Below, one piece after another: positions 16,340-25,279 of a stretch of 64,000 nt of DNA. The stretch lies in the NCBI GenBank assembly GCA_034044135.1, contig CP139021.1, positions 3,239,635-3,303,634 on the forward strand, read 5' to 3'. Source of the stretch: Flammeovirgaceae bacterium SG7u.111 (GTDB lineage Bacteria; Bacteroidota; Bacteroidia; Cytophagales; Flammeovirgaceae). A program made the translations under genes and the position numbers. Under the pieces are notes generated by a model, which saw only the letters and a program-made list of their open reading frames with translations, was not told the DNA's origin and ran no database searches. Numbering within the stretch: the stretch's first letter is position 1; each line of letters starts with the position of its first letter.

Positions 16340-18115
16340 TTAGTTAGGTAAAATCACCTTATCTATCGCATGGATTACACCATTGGTCGCTTGTACATTA
16401 GGTATGATTACCGTAGCATCTGGCGAATCGTTGTTGCCATCTTTCAATACAACACCTGACCCTATTTCCACGGTTACTTTTGCATCAGTAAGTAAAGTTT
16501 GAACATCTCCATTGCTAAGATCTGTTGAGAATGCCCTTCCTGAAACTACGTGGTAAGACAATATTTCAGTCAATTGAGCATCTGTAAGGTCATCAGGATT
16601 AATACCTAAATCTTCGAACGCTTTGTTGGTTGGGGCAAACACGGTGAATGGTCCCTCGTCGTCTAGTAATTCTTCTAGGCTAACTCTCTGTAGCAAGCTT
16701 ACTAGCGTAGAGAACTCAGGGTTAAGGCCTAATGCTACTTCTACAATGTTTTTAGATGGAGGAAGCAACACGCCATCTATCACATGAACCACGCCGTTTG
16801 ACTCTTCGATATCAAGCAAACCAGCGTTTAGCGGAATCATGTTGTCATTTGCGTCTACTAGATCCAATCCATTTGCATCAAATTTGATAGCGCCGCCATT
16901 AAGTGTAGGGTAGAATTTACCATCTACTAAGTCAGAAGAAAGTGCCGGAGCGTCTAACCCAAGTACGTGGTAGGTCAAGATTGGGGTCAATGCTTCTTTG
17001 GTAAGGGTTGGGTCATCTACACCGCTAAAGCCAAGTGACTGAATAGCTGCGTCAAGTGCTGTATTTGTTGGAGCAAAAACGGTAATGTTTTCTGCCATAT
17101 CTAATGTCTCAACTAACTCAGCTTTTGTTAAAGCCGCAACTAGCGAAGAAAAGCTTTCATTGTAAAGAGCAACATCAACAACTGTTCTTTTTGGCAACAA
17201 TACTTCATCAACTACGTGGATAACACCATTGGTAGCTAGTATATTAGCCGAAGCTGGTTGTACGTTCAATTGATTATTCAGCGTGATTCCACTTGACAAG
17301 TCAACACTTAATGGTTTTCTTGCATTCAAGGTTGCAAAGTCTGTAGAACTTAGGTCAGATGAGAATGCTCTTGCACCAATTACGTGAAACAATAGGATGT
17401 CTTTTATTTCAGCATCACTTTTTCCTTCTATAGCTGTTTCGATTGCTTTAAAAGCCTCGTTGGTAGGGGCAAATACTGTGTAAGGGCCGTCTGCGCTCAA
17501 TGCATCCACTAAGTCATATTTTTGCAACAGGGAAACTAGTGTGCTGAAGTTAGGGTTACCAACGGCAATTTCAACAATAGAGCCAGAAGCTGGTTCTAAT
17601 ACATTGTCAATCACATGGATAATGCCATTGTCGGTTTCTACATCTGCTTGAGTTACAGTCGCTATTCCATTAATAATCACACCATTGTTTACATTTACAA
17701 AGGCATCGCCATTGAGAGTAGGGACTGCGCCGTTGGTAAGGTCTGTGCTCATTGCAGCAGTTCCGCTTACCACATGGTATTTCAATATTTCATCCAACTG
17801 ATCACTAGCAAGCAATTGGTCAGCTGTTAATCCTTTTTTAGTAAGATAAGCTTCAAATGCTTCATCGGTTGGTGCGAATACGGTAAAAGTACCTTCTGCT
17901 GCAAATGTTGAAGCTAAGTCGGCTTGGTTTAGTGCAGCTAGTAAAGTAGTAAACCTATTATCATCACCTACCACATCGGCAATAAATACTTTTGGTTCTT
18001 CTGGTGGCATGTCGTCTTCTTCGTCGTTGCATGCACTCAGAATAGTGAGTGAGAATAATAGGAATAAAACGGTCTTCCAATTCTTGACGGTAAATAGTGT
18101 TTGAAACGTTTTCAT
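16340..18115 (-). CDS. Lipoprotein with four fasciclin (FAS1) domains
   Basis: 591 residues. Lipoprotein signal FSLTILSAC (lipid Cys at 29) and an acidic linker NDEEDDMPPEEP, then four tandem FAS1 domains of about 135 residues each, beginning near 40, 177, 312 and 455. Each repeats the FAS1 boxes 'TVFAPTxxAF' (FTVFAPTDEAFEAY, YTVFAPTNEAFKA, ITVFAPTNTALDA, FTVFAPTNKAFEDL) and 'NGVIHxIDxVLLP'. FAS1 domains mediate adhesion to proteins or polysaccharides; in marine Bacteroidota they occur on the cell surface. Four copies in one lipoprotein suggest a multivalent surface adhesin. Single-gene unit. Confidence 0.93.
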   Translation of the reverse strand: MKTFQTLFTVKNWKTVLFLLFSLTILSACNDEEDDMPPEEPKVFIADVVGDDNRFTTLLAALNQADLASTFAAEGTFTVFAPTDEAFEAYLTKKGLTADQLLASDQLDEILKYHVVSGTAAMSTDLTNGAVPTLNGDAFVNVNNGVIINGIATVTQADVETDNGIIHVIDNVLEPASGSIVEIAVGNPNFSTLVSLLQKYDLVDALSADGPYTVFAPTNEAFKAIETAIEGKSDAEIKDILLFHVIGARAFSSDLSSTDFATLNARKPLSVDLSSGITLNNQLNVQPASANILATNGVIHVVDEVLLPKRTVVDVALYNESFSSLVAALTKAELVETLDMAENITVFAPTNTALDAAIQSLGFSGVDDPTLTKEALTPILTYHVLGLDAPALSSDLVDGKFYPTLNGGAIKFDANGLDLVDANDNMIPLNAGLLDIEESNGVVHVIDGVLLPPSKNIVEVALGLNPEFSTLVSLLQRVSLEELLDDEGPFTVFAPTNKAFEDLGINPDDLTDAQLTEILSYHVVSGRAFSTDLSNGDVQTLLTDAKVTVEIGSGVVLKDGNNDSPDATVIIPNVQATNGVIHAIDKVILPN

Positions 18116-18758
18116 TTTCTGCTGAATTTTTTTGTTTAATTAATTTTCTTCAAATTCTGAGAAAGGATTTGCCAATACTCAGAATGTTTAATTTTATTTT
18201 TTGTTGATTCAACAGTGGGTATACTAATTGTAAATGCTATTTGTTTTGTTTTATAATATCATTAATACATTAAACAAAATAACAATTACTATAAAGTATT
18301 GATATACAGTTAAAAGTGTTTAGGTGTTTTTTTGTAAAAAAATAAAACTTTACCAGAGTGATTTGTAAGAGGTTTGTGGAAAGTAAGTTGTTTTCATGAA
18401 TAAGGGAGGAAAAGATGCTGATTGCTTAATTGTGTTGAACTAAAATTAAACAAAAATAATTATCTCATTAGGCTTTTACCTGTCTCATCGCTCATATAAA
18501 TGCATCTTGGAGAAGTTAATATTGGATAAAAGGGTTGGGACAAAGCAACTTGTTGTTAAAAAAAACATTTTACTGAAGTAAAGTCTTTTAAAGGATTTAA
18601 TGTGTCTTAATGAAGGTGGTTTTTCCTTGAAAGCAGATTGGTTTGGTAATTTATTTGCTCCAATCTTTTTATTAGATATATTTAATATTGAATCAGGAAC
18701 AACTTCGTTGATTTAATAACATCTGACTACATAACTGCAACACTAACCATCTCAAGTT
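18116..18758. other. 643-bp AT-rich intergenic region between divergent genes
   Basis: It separates the fasciclin gene (minus) from the barrel protein gene (plus), so it must hold both promoters. No convincing TAnnTTTG/TTTG pair, palindrome, tRNA or small gene was seen. The composition is markedly AT-rich, with runs of A and T. Confidence 0.5.
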
Positions 18759-19778
18759 TTGAAAATTTTTTGTCTGCTATTATTTTTTCTTATCGGGTAT
18801 ACCTGCAAGCTTCTTGCCCAGCACCATGATAAAAAATGGATGAAGGAGTTTTGCTCGCCAGGTTTATCGGGAATGACGCCAAGCAAAGGTATTTCTTACG
18901 AGAAAAATATAGCTCCAAGTTATAGACTCACCTCTGTTTCCCACCTTGGAACAGAAGGGATAAATGGATCGGATAGGGTGGAGGAGCAAGAAAGAATGAA
19001 GCTAAAGCTGAAAGTTCCTGTCTGGAATGGAGATAACTTAAAAGTTGTGATGGGTTTCCGCTATTACAAGGAAAGTTTTGAATTTGATGATGACCGCTCT
19101 ATTAATCTTAATTTACACCAAGATTTAGCTTCGTATAATTTACGTACCTTAGGTTCAGAGATCAACGTTTTGAAACCGTTTAGGGGAAATAAATACTTAA
19201 TTGCTAGAGGTGCTTTTACAATGAGTGGTATGTTTGACAGCTTTAGCGAGTTGAATAGAGATTACCTAAGCTATTCCTTTACTACTCTTTTTGGCAATAA
19301 ATTTAGTGATGACCTTGAAATGGGTTTGGGGATTTATTACTCCAATTCACTCGGTCTTCAGAGCATTTATCCCATAATGCTCTATAACCATAACTTTAAT
19401 GAGAAGTGGGGGATTGAAGCAGTTTTGCCCAAAAAGCTGACCCTCCGGAGAAACCTTAACGAAAAGCAGCTGCTTTCCCTTCAAATAGCTGGGGAATCGG
19501 GCAAATACTTTATTCCAAATGCTGATTTTGCCGGAAGCGACAATCCTATTAACCTCCGAATGGAATACACTGATGTAAAGGTTGGGCTATCCTACCAACG
19601 TGAGATTTTCTCGATATTATGGGGAGGAGTCGATGTTGGATACCGCAAAAATCTAGATCTTTCATTTGCCAAATTCGGTTCTGACAGGCGTTCTTTTATC
19701 TACCAATCCGATGTTCGCGGCGGTCTTTTTGTAGACTTCTCCTTGTACATCACCCCTCCAAAAAAATTCAGGAAATAA
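18759..19778 (+). CDS. Outer-membrane beta-barrel protein, DUF6268-like
   Basis: 339 residues. Starts with a TTG codon at 18759: an in-frame stop lies five codons upstream, and the TTG is the only start that keeps the Sec signal KIFCLLLFFLIGYTCKLLAQ. The mature part is a series of amphipathic strands typical of a small outer-membrane barrel (LKVVMGFRYYKESFEF, LEMGLGIYYSNSLGLQ, VKVGLSYQREIFSILWGGVDVGYRK). It resembles the DUF6268 family of outer-membrane barrels; function unknown. It ends with a short basic tail after an aromatic strand (LFVDFSLYITPPKKFRK). Single-gene unit. Confidence 0.75.
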   Translation: MKIFCLLLFFLIGYTCKLLAQHHDKKWMKEFCSPGLSGMTPSKGISYEKNIAPSYRLTSVSHLGTEGINGSDRVEEQERMKLKLKVPVWNGDNLKVVMGFRYYKESFEFDDDRSINLNLHQDLASYNLRTLGSEINVLKPFRGNKYLIARGAFTMSGMFDSFSELNRDYLSYSFTTLFGNKFSDDLEMGLGIYYSNSLGLQSIYPIMLYNHNFNEKWGIEAVLPKKLTLRRNLNEKQLLSLQIAGESGKYFIPNADFAGSDNPINLRMEYTDVKVGLSYQREIFSILWGGVDVGYRKNLDLSFAKFGSDRRSFIYQSDVRGGLFVDFSLYITPPKKFRK

Positions 19779-20013
19779 ACCTGTCTAGGTTGTTTTATCT
19801 TTGTTTCCCGTTTCGCTCAATAAACTAGAACTCTTTCTCGGGTAGCAGCAGGAGTAAAAGTTTTTCTACGGTAACATGCGTTGAGTCAAATTATTGACCC
19901 GTCCTTCATCTTAATGGCAGAAAGAATTAGGTTTACACCTACGGGAAATTGAAAAAAAATCGTAACAAAAGAAGCCTAGGAAGCGAGACTTAGCTGAAAA
20001 CGAAAAGTTGGTA

Positions 20014-20598
20014 TTAAAAAAGTTTGAAAGAAAAGTATCGATTTACCTTTCTCTTGTAGTTCGTATAAGCATCCCCATGTACAGATTCGAGATAGGCTTC
20101 TTCTTCTAAGATCATATGGTGGAAAACCCCAACTAATATAGCGTAAAGTATAAATATGATGGCGGATGGGAAAATACATATATATCCAAAAATCAGGATG
20201 TTGTAAGAGAAAAAGTAAGGGTTGCGGCTGACCCTATAAATACCCGTAGTTACCAATTCGGTTTTTTGATCATATTTGATGCCCACACGCCAGGAGTTTT
20301 TCATGGCTATTAAGGCAAGAATCCCCATGGCAAAACCAAAGGATACCAAAATTACCCCAAAAGTTTTTATAGCTGAAAAACCTGCTAGGCCTAGTTCTAA
20401 GATCCATGAAGGGCTTAGGACGGTCAGCCTCAAAAAGATAAGGAGATAGATCAAAGTTGAAACCAGGATTGACATCGTCAGCTTCAATGACTTCCCCTTG
20501 ATGGACTGTTTTGTTGCTAGGTATGTTTTTAAATTTTTAGTGGCAAAGGCTAGGATGAAAAAAAGGAGGGTCGCTCCTAAATAAAACGTTAGTATCAT
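20014..20598 (-). CDS. Isoprenylcysteine carboxyl methyltransferase (ICMT)-like integral membrane methyltransferase
   Basis: 194 residues with about five hydrophobic segments (from ILTFYLGATLLFFILAFA to AIIFILYAILVGVF). The C-terminal half carries the ICMT/PEMT signature: LVTTGIYRVSRNPYFFSY (SAM-binding loop with the R-N-P-Y core) and EEAYLESVHGDAYTNYKRKVNRY (E-E plus R-x-x-R/Y end). Bacterial members methylate unknown carboxyl or lipid groups. No isoprenoid-cysteine partner is present nearby. Monocistronic as far as can be seen. Confidence 0.85.
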   Translation of the reverse strand: MILTFYLGATLLFFILAFATKNLKTYLATKQSIKGKSLKLTMSILVSTLIYLLIFLRLTVLSPSWILELGLAGFSAIKTFGVILVSFGFAMGILALIAMKNSWRVGIKYDQKTELVTTGIYRVSRNPYFFSYNILIFGYICIFPSAIIFILYAILVGVFHHMILEEEAYLESVHGDAYTNYKRKVNRYFSFKLF

Positions 20599-20747
20599 TT
20601 TGTCTCAGTTGGATTTACTGCCCAAGATAGCAAGCAAATATTTCTTTTTCAAGATGCTAACATTGTTTTAAAATGCAATAAAGTTGCAAAATGTATTACT
20701 AATATCTTCTTGTCTAATAATTACCTACCCTTTTAAGTAGGAACAAT

Positions 20748-21530
20748 TTATTCGATCCCAAACATAATCCCCACCATAACCCCCAAGTTATTTCTCCAAA
20801 GGTCGTAAGGGATGTGCTTCTGCGTAATTGAAAGGAGATTGACTGAATAGGTTGGACCGAAAACAAGTTTATTTTTTGTAGATACAGGATACGATACCAA
20901 GATTTTACTTTTACCCATTACTCCATGCGTGTCAAATGTTCCATGTTCTTGAAAGGTAAGTGTTGTTCCTTCGGTATGGTCATATGTATAGCCTTCAATT
21001 TGAAAGGCGTACATATATCCAGCTTCCAACATGAGGGTTAAATCCATTTTTTTGGAAATGCTCATTACGTAGCCAACTGCTAAACTTGCCGATAGGGTAT
21101 TCAGCTGATTGTTGCTATTTAGTTCTGAAGTATTGAACTTTTCATGAAAAGAATGAAAGCCAAGGTCTACAGAATATCGATAGTTGTTGCGGTGAAGTGT
21201 GAGTATGGTACCCAGTCCATAGCTGGTTTTTTGAGAAGTTGCAGCATCTATCTCATCGTAATAGATACGAAAATCACTGTGGGCTTTTACGTAGTCAAAT
21301 GCATAAGCTATTTCTACATAAGGTGTGATAGAGTAGCGTAATAGTTTCGGGGTTTCTTTAGCAGGCGTAGCTTGTGGCTTTACATATATTTGCTTTTTTA
21401 TAATAACAGGTTTCTTTATGATATAAGTCGTATCATTTCGGATGATGATGCTATCCTGCTCTTGGGCAAAGACTAAATTGCAAAAGAGCAGAAAGGAAGT
21501 TAAGGTTATAAGTTGCTTGGTGAATGTCAT
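20748..21530 (-). CDS. Outer-membrane barrel protein encoded in the ECF sigma operon
   Basis: 260 residues: signal peptide LITLTSFLLFCNLVFAQ, a linker with basic repeats (IIKKPVIIKKQIYVKPQATPAKE), then amphipathic strands (YSITPYVEIAYAFDYVKA, NNYRYSVDLGFHSF, LSASLAVGYVMSI, MDLTLMLEAGYMYAF, NLGVMVGIMFGIE). This fits an OmpA- or porin-like small barrel of unknown function. Its ATG overlaps the stop of the preceding membrane-protein gene by four bases (ATGA), so it is translationally coupled to it and to the sigma factor two genes up. It may be the output or sensor component of that system. Confidence 0.75.
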   Translation of the reverse strand: MTFTKQLITLTSFLLFCNLVFAQEQDSIIIRNDTTYIIKKPVIIKKQIYVKPQATPAKETPKLLRYSITPYVEIAYAFDYVKAHSDFRIYYDEIDAATSQKTSYGLGTILTLHRNNYRYSVDLGFHSFHEKFNTSELNSNNQLNTLSASLAVGYVMSISKKMDLTLMLEAGYMYAFQIEGYTYDHTEGTTLTFQEHGTFDTHGVMGKSKILVSYPVSTKNKLVFGPTYSVNLLSITQKHIPYDLWRNNLGVMVGIMFGIE

Positions 21531-22189
21531 TTTTTCGGAGGTAGTTGGATAGTGTCTGTTACAACAAGTGTATCTTGTATTATCACCACGGAGACTACTT
21601 TTTTCTTGGGCTTGAGAGTATCTTTTGGCTGATTAATAGAGTCTAACAGTTGAATTTGCCCTATTTCAGAAGAATCTATTACCAATGAGTCAACAGGTAT
21701 TTCTAACGGTTCTATTAAGGAATCAGATGGCAATGGTTTAACTACTTCAGGAACAGTAATAAGTATAGGCTTTTCCTCAACTACTTTAGGCAATTCAATT
21801 TGAGAAGCCTCTTGACTGACCTTCGTTTCAGCTTTTTCTAGTGTATCGGGCATACTTTGGCTTGCTGTCTCTATAGCAAGAGTATCGGCTAATGATTGAG
21901 AGGAATCAACAGCTACTAATATATTAGCATTTTCTGGAGTGTGGCTAGACTGTATTTGTGTGTCATTTCCCGTTTTTCCCCAATTGAGAATTATCACTGT
22001 GATCACTGCACTAATTGCCAAAGCAATAGCTGAAACAGTAAAAAAGTTAAGGATATTCCACCATGGTTTTACCATTGATTTAGCCAGTATTTTTGTTTGC
22101 AATTCGTTCCAAAAACTAGCAGGTTTTTCTATTGATTTCCCTTCGAGTCCCTCAAAGAAAAGATCATCTATATCTTCAAAGTCTTTCAT
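21527..22189 (-). CDS. Single-pass membrane protein, probable anti-sigma factor
   Basis: 220 residues. A cytoplasmic N-terminal part of about 48 residues (EDIDDLFFEGLEGKSIEKPASFWNELQTKI), one transmembrane helix (ILNFFTVSAIALAISAVITVIILNW, about 46-70), then a long Ser/Pro/Val-rich periplasmic region with no fold visible. It begins one base after the ECF sigma gene, which is the classical position and topology of a membrane anti-sigma factor, although no canonical ZAS zinc motif (H-x3-C-x2-C) is present. The periplasmic tail with repeated V-P-x-V and D-S-L segments may reach the cell wall or the coupled outer-membrane protein. Confidence 0.7.
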   Translation of the reverse strand: MKDFEDIDDLFFEGLEGKSIEKPASFWNELQTKILAKSMVKPWWNILNFFTVSAIALAISAVITVIILNWGKTGNDTQIQSSHTPENANILVAVDSSQSLADTLAIETASQSMPDTLEKAETKVSQEASQIELPKVVEEKPILITVPEVVKPLPSDSLIEPLEIPVDSLVIDSSEIGQIQLLDSINQPKDTLKPKKKVVSVVIIQDTLVVTDTIQLPPKK

Positions 22190-22190
22190 A

Positions 22191-22745
22191 TTAATGAACT
22201 TTTTTTGTGGCTAAATCAACTAATTTCTTTTGGAGTATTATTCGGGCTCTCAACAACCTAGACCGTGATGTCTCTGTTTTTATAGAAAGTGTTTTTGCAA
22301 TTTCTTTATGACTGTATTTTTCAAAACAATATAAGTTAAACACAATTTTGAAAGGCTCTGGAAGCGATTGCAATGTCGTTAATAATTCTTCTTGCGAAAA
22401 GTTCATGCCTTTTATCCCAACAGGCTCTTCGTTGTCTGGCTCAGCTATGTTTTCATCAATAGGCTCATCGGAAGCCATCAGCTTTTTTTTCTTTCGTAAT
22501 GAATTCAATGCTTCATTAATCATAATGCGCCTTATCCATCCTTCAAATGACCCTTTTGCTTTATAGGTTTTTATCGATTCAAATACTTTAATAAACCCTT
22601 CTTGCAAAATATCTTTTGCCTCGTCTTCATTATTCATGTATCGTGTGCAAACCATCAGCATTTGAGGGGCATATTTGTTAAATAAGAAAGTGCAGGCATT
22701 TTGGTCATTTTTTGAACATGCATCAATCAATTCTTTTTCTTCCAT
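22191..22745 (-). CDS. ECF-family RNA polymerase sigma factor
   Basis: 184 residues. Region 2 is clear: FNKYAPQMLMVCTRYMNNEDEAKDILQEGFIKVF followed by SFEGWIRRIMINEALNSLRKKKK. An acidic linker leads into region 4 (LLTTLQSLPEPFKIVFNLYCFEKYSHKEIAKTLSI with the recognition helix TSRSRLLRARIILQKKL). It heads a three-gene operon with a membrane protein (1-base gap) and an outer-membrane barrel, the normal layout for a sigma factor held by a membrane anti-sigma. A TATCTTTG -7 motif at 22799-22806 lies about 50 bases upstream. The regulon is unknown. Confidence 0.93.
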   Translation of the reverse strand: MEEKELIDACSKNDQNACTFLFNKYAPQMLMVCTRYMNNEDEAKDILQEGFIKVFESIKTYKAKGSFEGWIRRIMINEALNSLRKKKKLMASDEPIDENIAEPDNEEPVGIKGMNFSQEELLTTLQSLPEPFKIVFNLYCFEKYSHKEIAKTLSIKTETSRSRLLRARIILQKKLVDLATKKVH

Positions 22746-23068
22746 TGAGTAGAATATGCTTAGACAAAGTCTAGTGAGTTACCTGTTGTATAACTGGGCA
22801 AAGATAGTATGGAAGATTTTATTATACATAATGCTTTTCGATTCAATTATTTTTCTCTCTTTTTTAGAGAGGTAACCTGTACATATTCAGCTAGATATAA
22901 ACCATACCCGAAGCCCTTGTGAAAAAAATACAAAAAAAAGCGGGAACGAAATACAACTTGCAGCATCTATAGGGCAAAAGGATTTTGATTCTCTAAAACT
23001 AGTAAGGTACCTATTAGACTTTAGAGATATTCATTTATTAAATGGTTTTGATTTAAAACACAAATTTC
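22746..23068 (-). promoter_or_regulatory. Divergent intergenic region with a -7 motif for the sigma operon
   Basis: 323 bp between the ECF sigma gene (minus) and the YWTD-like lipoprotein gene (plus). On the minus strand TATCTTTG at 22799-22806 fits TAnnTTTG and leaves a leader of about 47 bases; a -33 element was not evident. A short CTCTCT/AGAGAG hairpin lies near 22855-22872. No plus-strand promoter was recognised. Confidence 0.4.
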
Positions 23069-24109
23069 ATGAATAAGTCACTAATAAAAATATTTTATTT
23101 TCTGTTATCAGTTGGTAGTTATAGTTGTATCACAGAATACGATTGTGGTGAAGGAGGAAAAGGACCAGGCGAACCAACATCTGATCTCCCAGAAATAATT
23201 TACTCAACTCGACCTTATGGAACTCCTAACAGTGGATGGCTATTAGGGGATGCGTATATTTTTTCTGCAACAAAGCAGGGTGATGTTAGCGATGTAAATT
23301 TGATGTACGATGTGTCGTATAGCCCTTATACAACAGATATCGCCCTTAGCCCTGAAGGAAAAGTATATTGGAGTGAACCAAATTATAAAGATGATGAAAA
23401 AACATACCATCATTCGTTTGTAGAAGGAGATGTAGCAAGTAGCCCATACAAAAAAAATGTTTTTTCCTATGAGAATCCTGAAATGTTTGAGGTTAAAGAA
23501 CTGACTTATCATTTGGGAAATATCTATTTTGCTGGGTCGACAAGCTCAGGTGGTGCTATTATTCTTCGTGGTAATATTAGCACACGACAGGTTGACACTC
23601 TCTATCAGCGAACTTCAACTGATAAGGTAGAAATTGGTGGGATTAAATTTATGAACAATACTATTTATTGGGTGGAATATGATAAGGGTTCAAATTCAAT
23701 GAGATTGCTAGAAGGCGATTTTACCAGTAGTAAAATAGTGCACGAACATGCGGGCATTAACCCGACCTCTTTTGCCATAGATACAAAACGTGGTAAAGTG
23801 TATGTGGTGAATAATATCTCCTATATTCCTGACCCGGAGAACTCAGAGGATGAACTGTACGTGGGAAACCTAGATGGTTCGGGGGACTTAACCAAAGTTG
23901 ATTTTGATGCCCCCATGGTAGATATGGTAGATATAGAAGTCGATGCTTATGGCAAATACCTTTACTGGATGGACAGATCGCTTGATTTTGAAGAAAAAAG
24001 TGTTTTGTTGCGTGTGCCGCTCAGCGAATTTCCAGACAATTCGAATGTAGAAAAACTGTATGAAATGGAAGCCTGTTATTCCTTCGAATTGGTTTCTGAA
24101 GAGTGGTAA
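23069..24109 (+). CDS. Lipoprotein with YWTD-like beta-propeller repeats
   Basis: 346 residues. Signal peptide with lipobox near SVGSYSC (about residue 20) followed by ITEYDCGEGGKGPGEP. The mature part contains repeated tryptophan-tyrosine blades of LDL-receptor YWTD type: KVYWSEPNYKD, IYWVEYDKGSNSMRLLEGD, KVYVVNNISYIPD and KYLYWMDRSLDFEEKSVLLRVP. Such propellers bind ligands rather than catalyse; the assignment is by pattern, not by a recognised named family. Monocistronic, ending in a strong terminator shared with the convergent small gene at 24211. Confidence 0.75.
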   Translation: MNKSLIKIFYFLLSVGSYSCITEYDCGEGGKGPGEPTSDLPEIIYSTRPYGTPNSGWLLGDAYIFSATKQGDVSDVNLMYDVSYSPYTTDIALSPEGKVYWSEPNYKDDEKTYHHSFVEGDVASSPYKKNVFSYENPEMFEVKELTYHLGNIYFAGSTSSGGAIILRGNISTRQVDTLYQRTSTDKVEIGGIKFMNNTIYWVEYDKGSNSMRLLEGDFTSSKIVHEHAGINPTSFAIDTKRGKVYVVNNISYIPDPENSEDELYVGNLDGSGDLTKVDFDAPMVDMVDIEVDAYGKYLYWMDRSLDFEEKSVLLRVPLSEFPDNSNVEKLYEMEACYSFELVSEEW

Positions 24110-24120
24110 ATGTTATAATT

Positions 24121-24153
24121 ATTAGCAAATCAATAAATTTTAGGTTTGCTAAT
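24121..24153. repeat. Small hairpin after the YWTD-like gene
   Basis: ATTAGCAAA (24121-24129) pairs with TTTGCTAAT (24145-24153). It has no U-tract and sits just before the main terminator, so it may only stabilise the 3' end of the transcript. Confidence 0.45.
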
Positions 24154-24161
24154 GATTGCAC

Positions 24162-24211
24162 AAAAAGCAGCTTCAGATAGAACATTAATGTTCTATCTGA
24201 AGCTGCTTTTT
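24162..24211. terminator. Perfect 50-bp palindromic bidirectional terminator
   Basis: Two 25-base arms (24162-24186 and 24187-24211) are exact reverse complements: an A-run, AGCAGCTTCAGATAGAACAT, its complement and a T-run. It separates convergent genes ending at 24109 and 24211, and the T-run runs into the stop codon of the minus-strand gene, giving termination in both directions. Confidence 0.9.
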
Positions 24212-24501
24212 TAAAGTGTATATAACTTTTTAGTAGTTTTTTTGAGTTCAGCTTGGGGTAAAAATTGGTCTGAAATAGTCAAAATTGCATGTAGGTTATT
24301 TCTCAATTTGTCCAAATCAATTTCCTCAGGTTTTAGTGCAGTTTGTAACAGGTGTAGCGCCATATCTGCCAATAAGATCCGCTGCTTTTCTAGCCATTCG
24401 GCATCTTCCTTTCCCGCTGGATTATTGAGGTAGCTTTGCTCTACCACGCTATGTATTTCCCAGCTTGTTTTTATCAATTCCTTTTTTTGTGTTTCCGTCA
24501 T
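24211..24501 (-). CDS. Small helical protein of unknown function
   Basis: 96 residues, no signal peptide, strongly helical (KKELIKTSWEIHSVVEQSYL, AEWLEKQRILLADMALHLLQTALKP, LDKLRNNLHAILTISDQFL). No known motif was recognised. The stop codon abuts the palindromic terminator. It is divergent from the HD-domain gene, separated by a long hairpin. A real gene is supported by the clean start, A-rich ribosome-binding region and terminator position. Confidence 0.65.
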   Translation of the reverse strand: MTETQKKELIKTSWEIHSVVEQSYLNNPAGKEDAEWLEKQRILLADMALHLLQTALKPEEIDLDKLRNNLHAILTISDQFLPQAELKKTTKKLYTL

Positions 24502-24621
24502 ATTGTTAAATGTTTTTTATCTAAGTGCTAATCTTGTTTTTCGAATTATATCTATTTTGAGGCTGTCAAGAAAATATAAAAGAGACACTAACAAAAGCGA
24601 AACGAAGAAGGTTTCTTTTAA

Positions 24622-24655
24622 GCCGTCAACCCTCTTCTCTTAGAGGGTTGACGGC
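24622..24655. repeat. 14-bp perfect hairpin between divergent genes
   Basis: GCCGTCAACCCTCT (24622-24635) pairs exactly with AGAGGGTTGACGGC (24642-24655), loop of six. It sits 28 bases before the ATG of the HD-domain gene and is not followed by a U-tract on either strand. It could control the HD gene leader or belong to a dispersed palindrome family. Confidence 0.6.
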
Positions 24656-24683
24656 CATTTTACAAACCAATAAATGCGAATAC

Positions 24684-25178
24684 ATGCTAGACAAAACGAA
24701 GAAATTCGCCATTAGCGAACATGCCAACTGCAACCATATGTACGATGGGAAACCTTATGCTACTCACCTGCAAATGGTTGCTGATGTGGCAGAACGCTTT
24801 CTATACCTCATCCCTGAAGCAAAACGGGAGACGGTGCTGTGCGGATGTTGGGTGCACGACCTTATAGAAGATGCAAGGCAAACCTACAACGATGTGAAGA
24901 AAGAAACTAACGAAGAGATAGCCGAGCTCGCCTATGCGCTCACCAACGAGAAAGGGAAAAATAGGAAGGAGCGAGCAAACGATAAATATTACCAAGGTAT
25001 TCGGGAGACTCCTTTTGCGTCATTTATAAAAATGTGCGACAGGATAGCAAACTTCGAATATTCAAAAAAATCGAGGAGTAGAATGACGGAAGTCTACAAA
25101 AAGGAAAATGCGGAGTTTATCAGTAAAATTTATGTAGAAGGGCTGGATGACATGGTTGATTACCTGAAACACTTATGA
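24684..25178 (+). CDS. HD-domain phosphohydrolase, small alarmone hydrolase (SAH/MESH1)-like
   Basis: 164 residues from the ATG at 24684; an in-frame TTG at 24648 lies inside the upstream hairpin and is unlikely. HD-superfamily metal residues follow the RelA/SpoT order: HANCNHMYDGKPYATHLQMV (H), CWVHDLIEDARQTY (HD plus ED) and IKMCDRIANFEYS (D). The E-E-I-x-x-L-x-x-A-L-T segment EEIAELAYALTNEKGKNRKER matches the Spo-like hydrolase fold. This suggests hydrolysis of (p)ppGpp or related nucleotide alarmones, with no synthetase domain attached. No operon partner; the 5'-nucleotidase gene follows on the same strand after a 101-base gap with its own promoter. Confidence 0.75.
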   Translation: MLDKTKKFAISEHANCNHMYDGKPYATHLQMVADVAERFLYLIPEAKRETVLCGCWVHDLIEDARQTYNDVKKETNEEIAELAYALTNEKGKNRKERANDKYYQGIRETPFASFIKMCDRIANFEYSKKSRSRMTEVYKKENAEFISKIYVEGLDDMVDYLKHL

Positions 25179-25215
25179 TAAATTAATGTGTACTATACCA
25201 TTTTGTAATTATTAC

Positions 25216-25249
25216 TTGCTATTTCAATACTGATTAGTTTCTATCTTTG
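25216..25249 (+). promoter_or_regulatory. Candidate promoter of the 5'-nucleotidase gene
   Basis: TATCTTTG (25242-25249) matches TAnnTTTG exactly, with TTG at 25216-25218 about 23 bases upstream. The resulting leader of some 25-30 bases fits an ATG at 25280 and argues against a TTG start at 25247, which would lie inside the promoter. Confidence 0.5.
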
Positions 25250-25279
25250 AACCACACAACTAAAGTCTACATAGCACGA

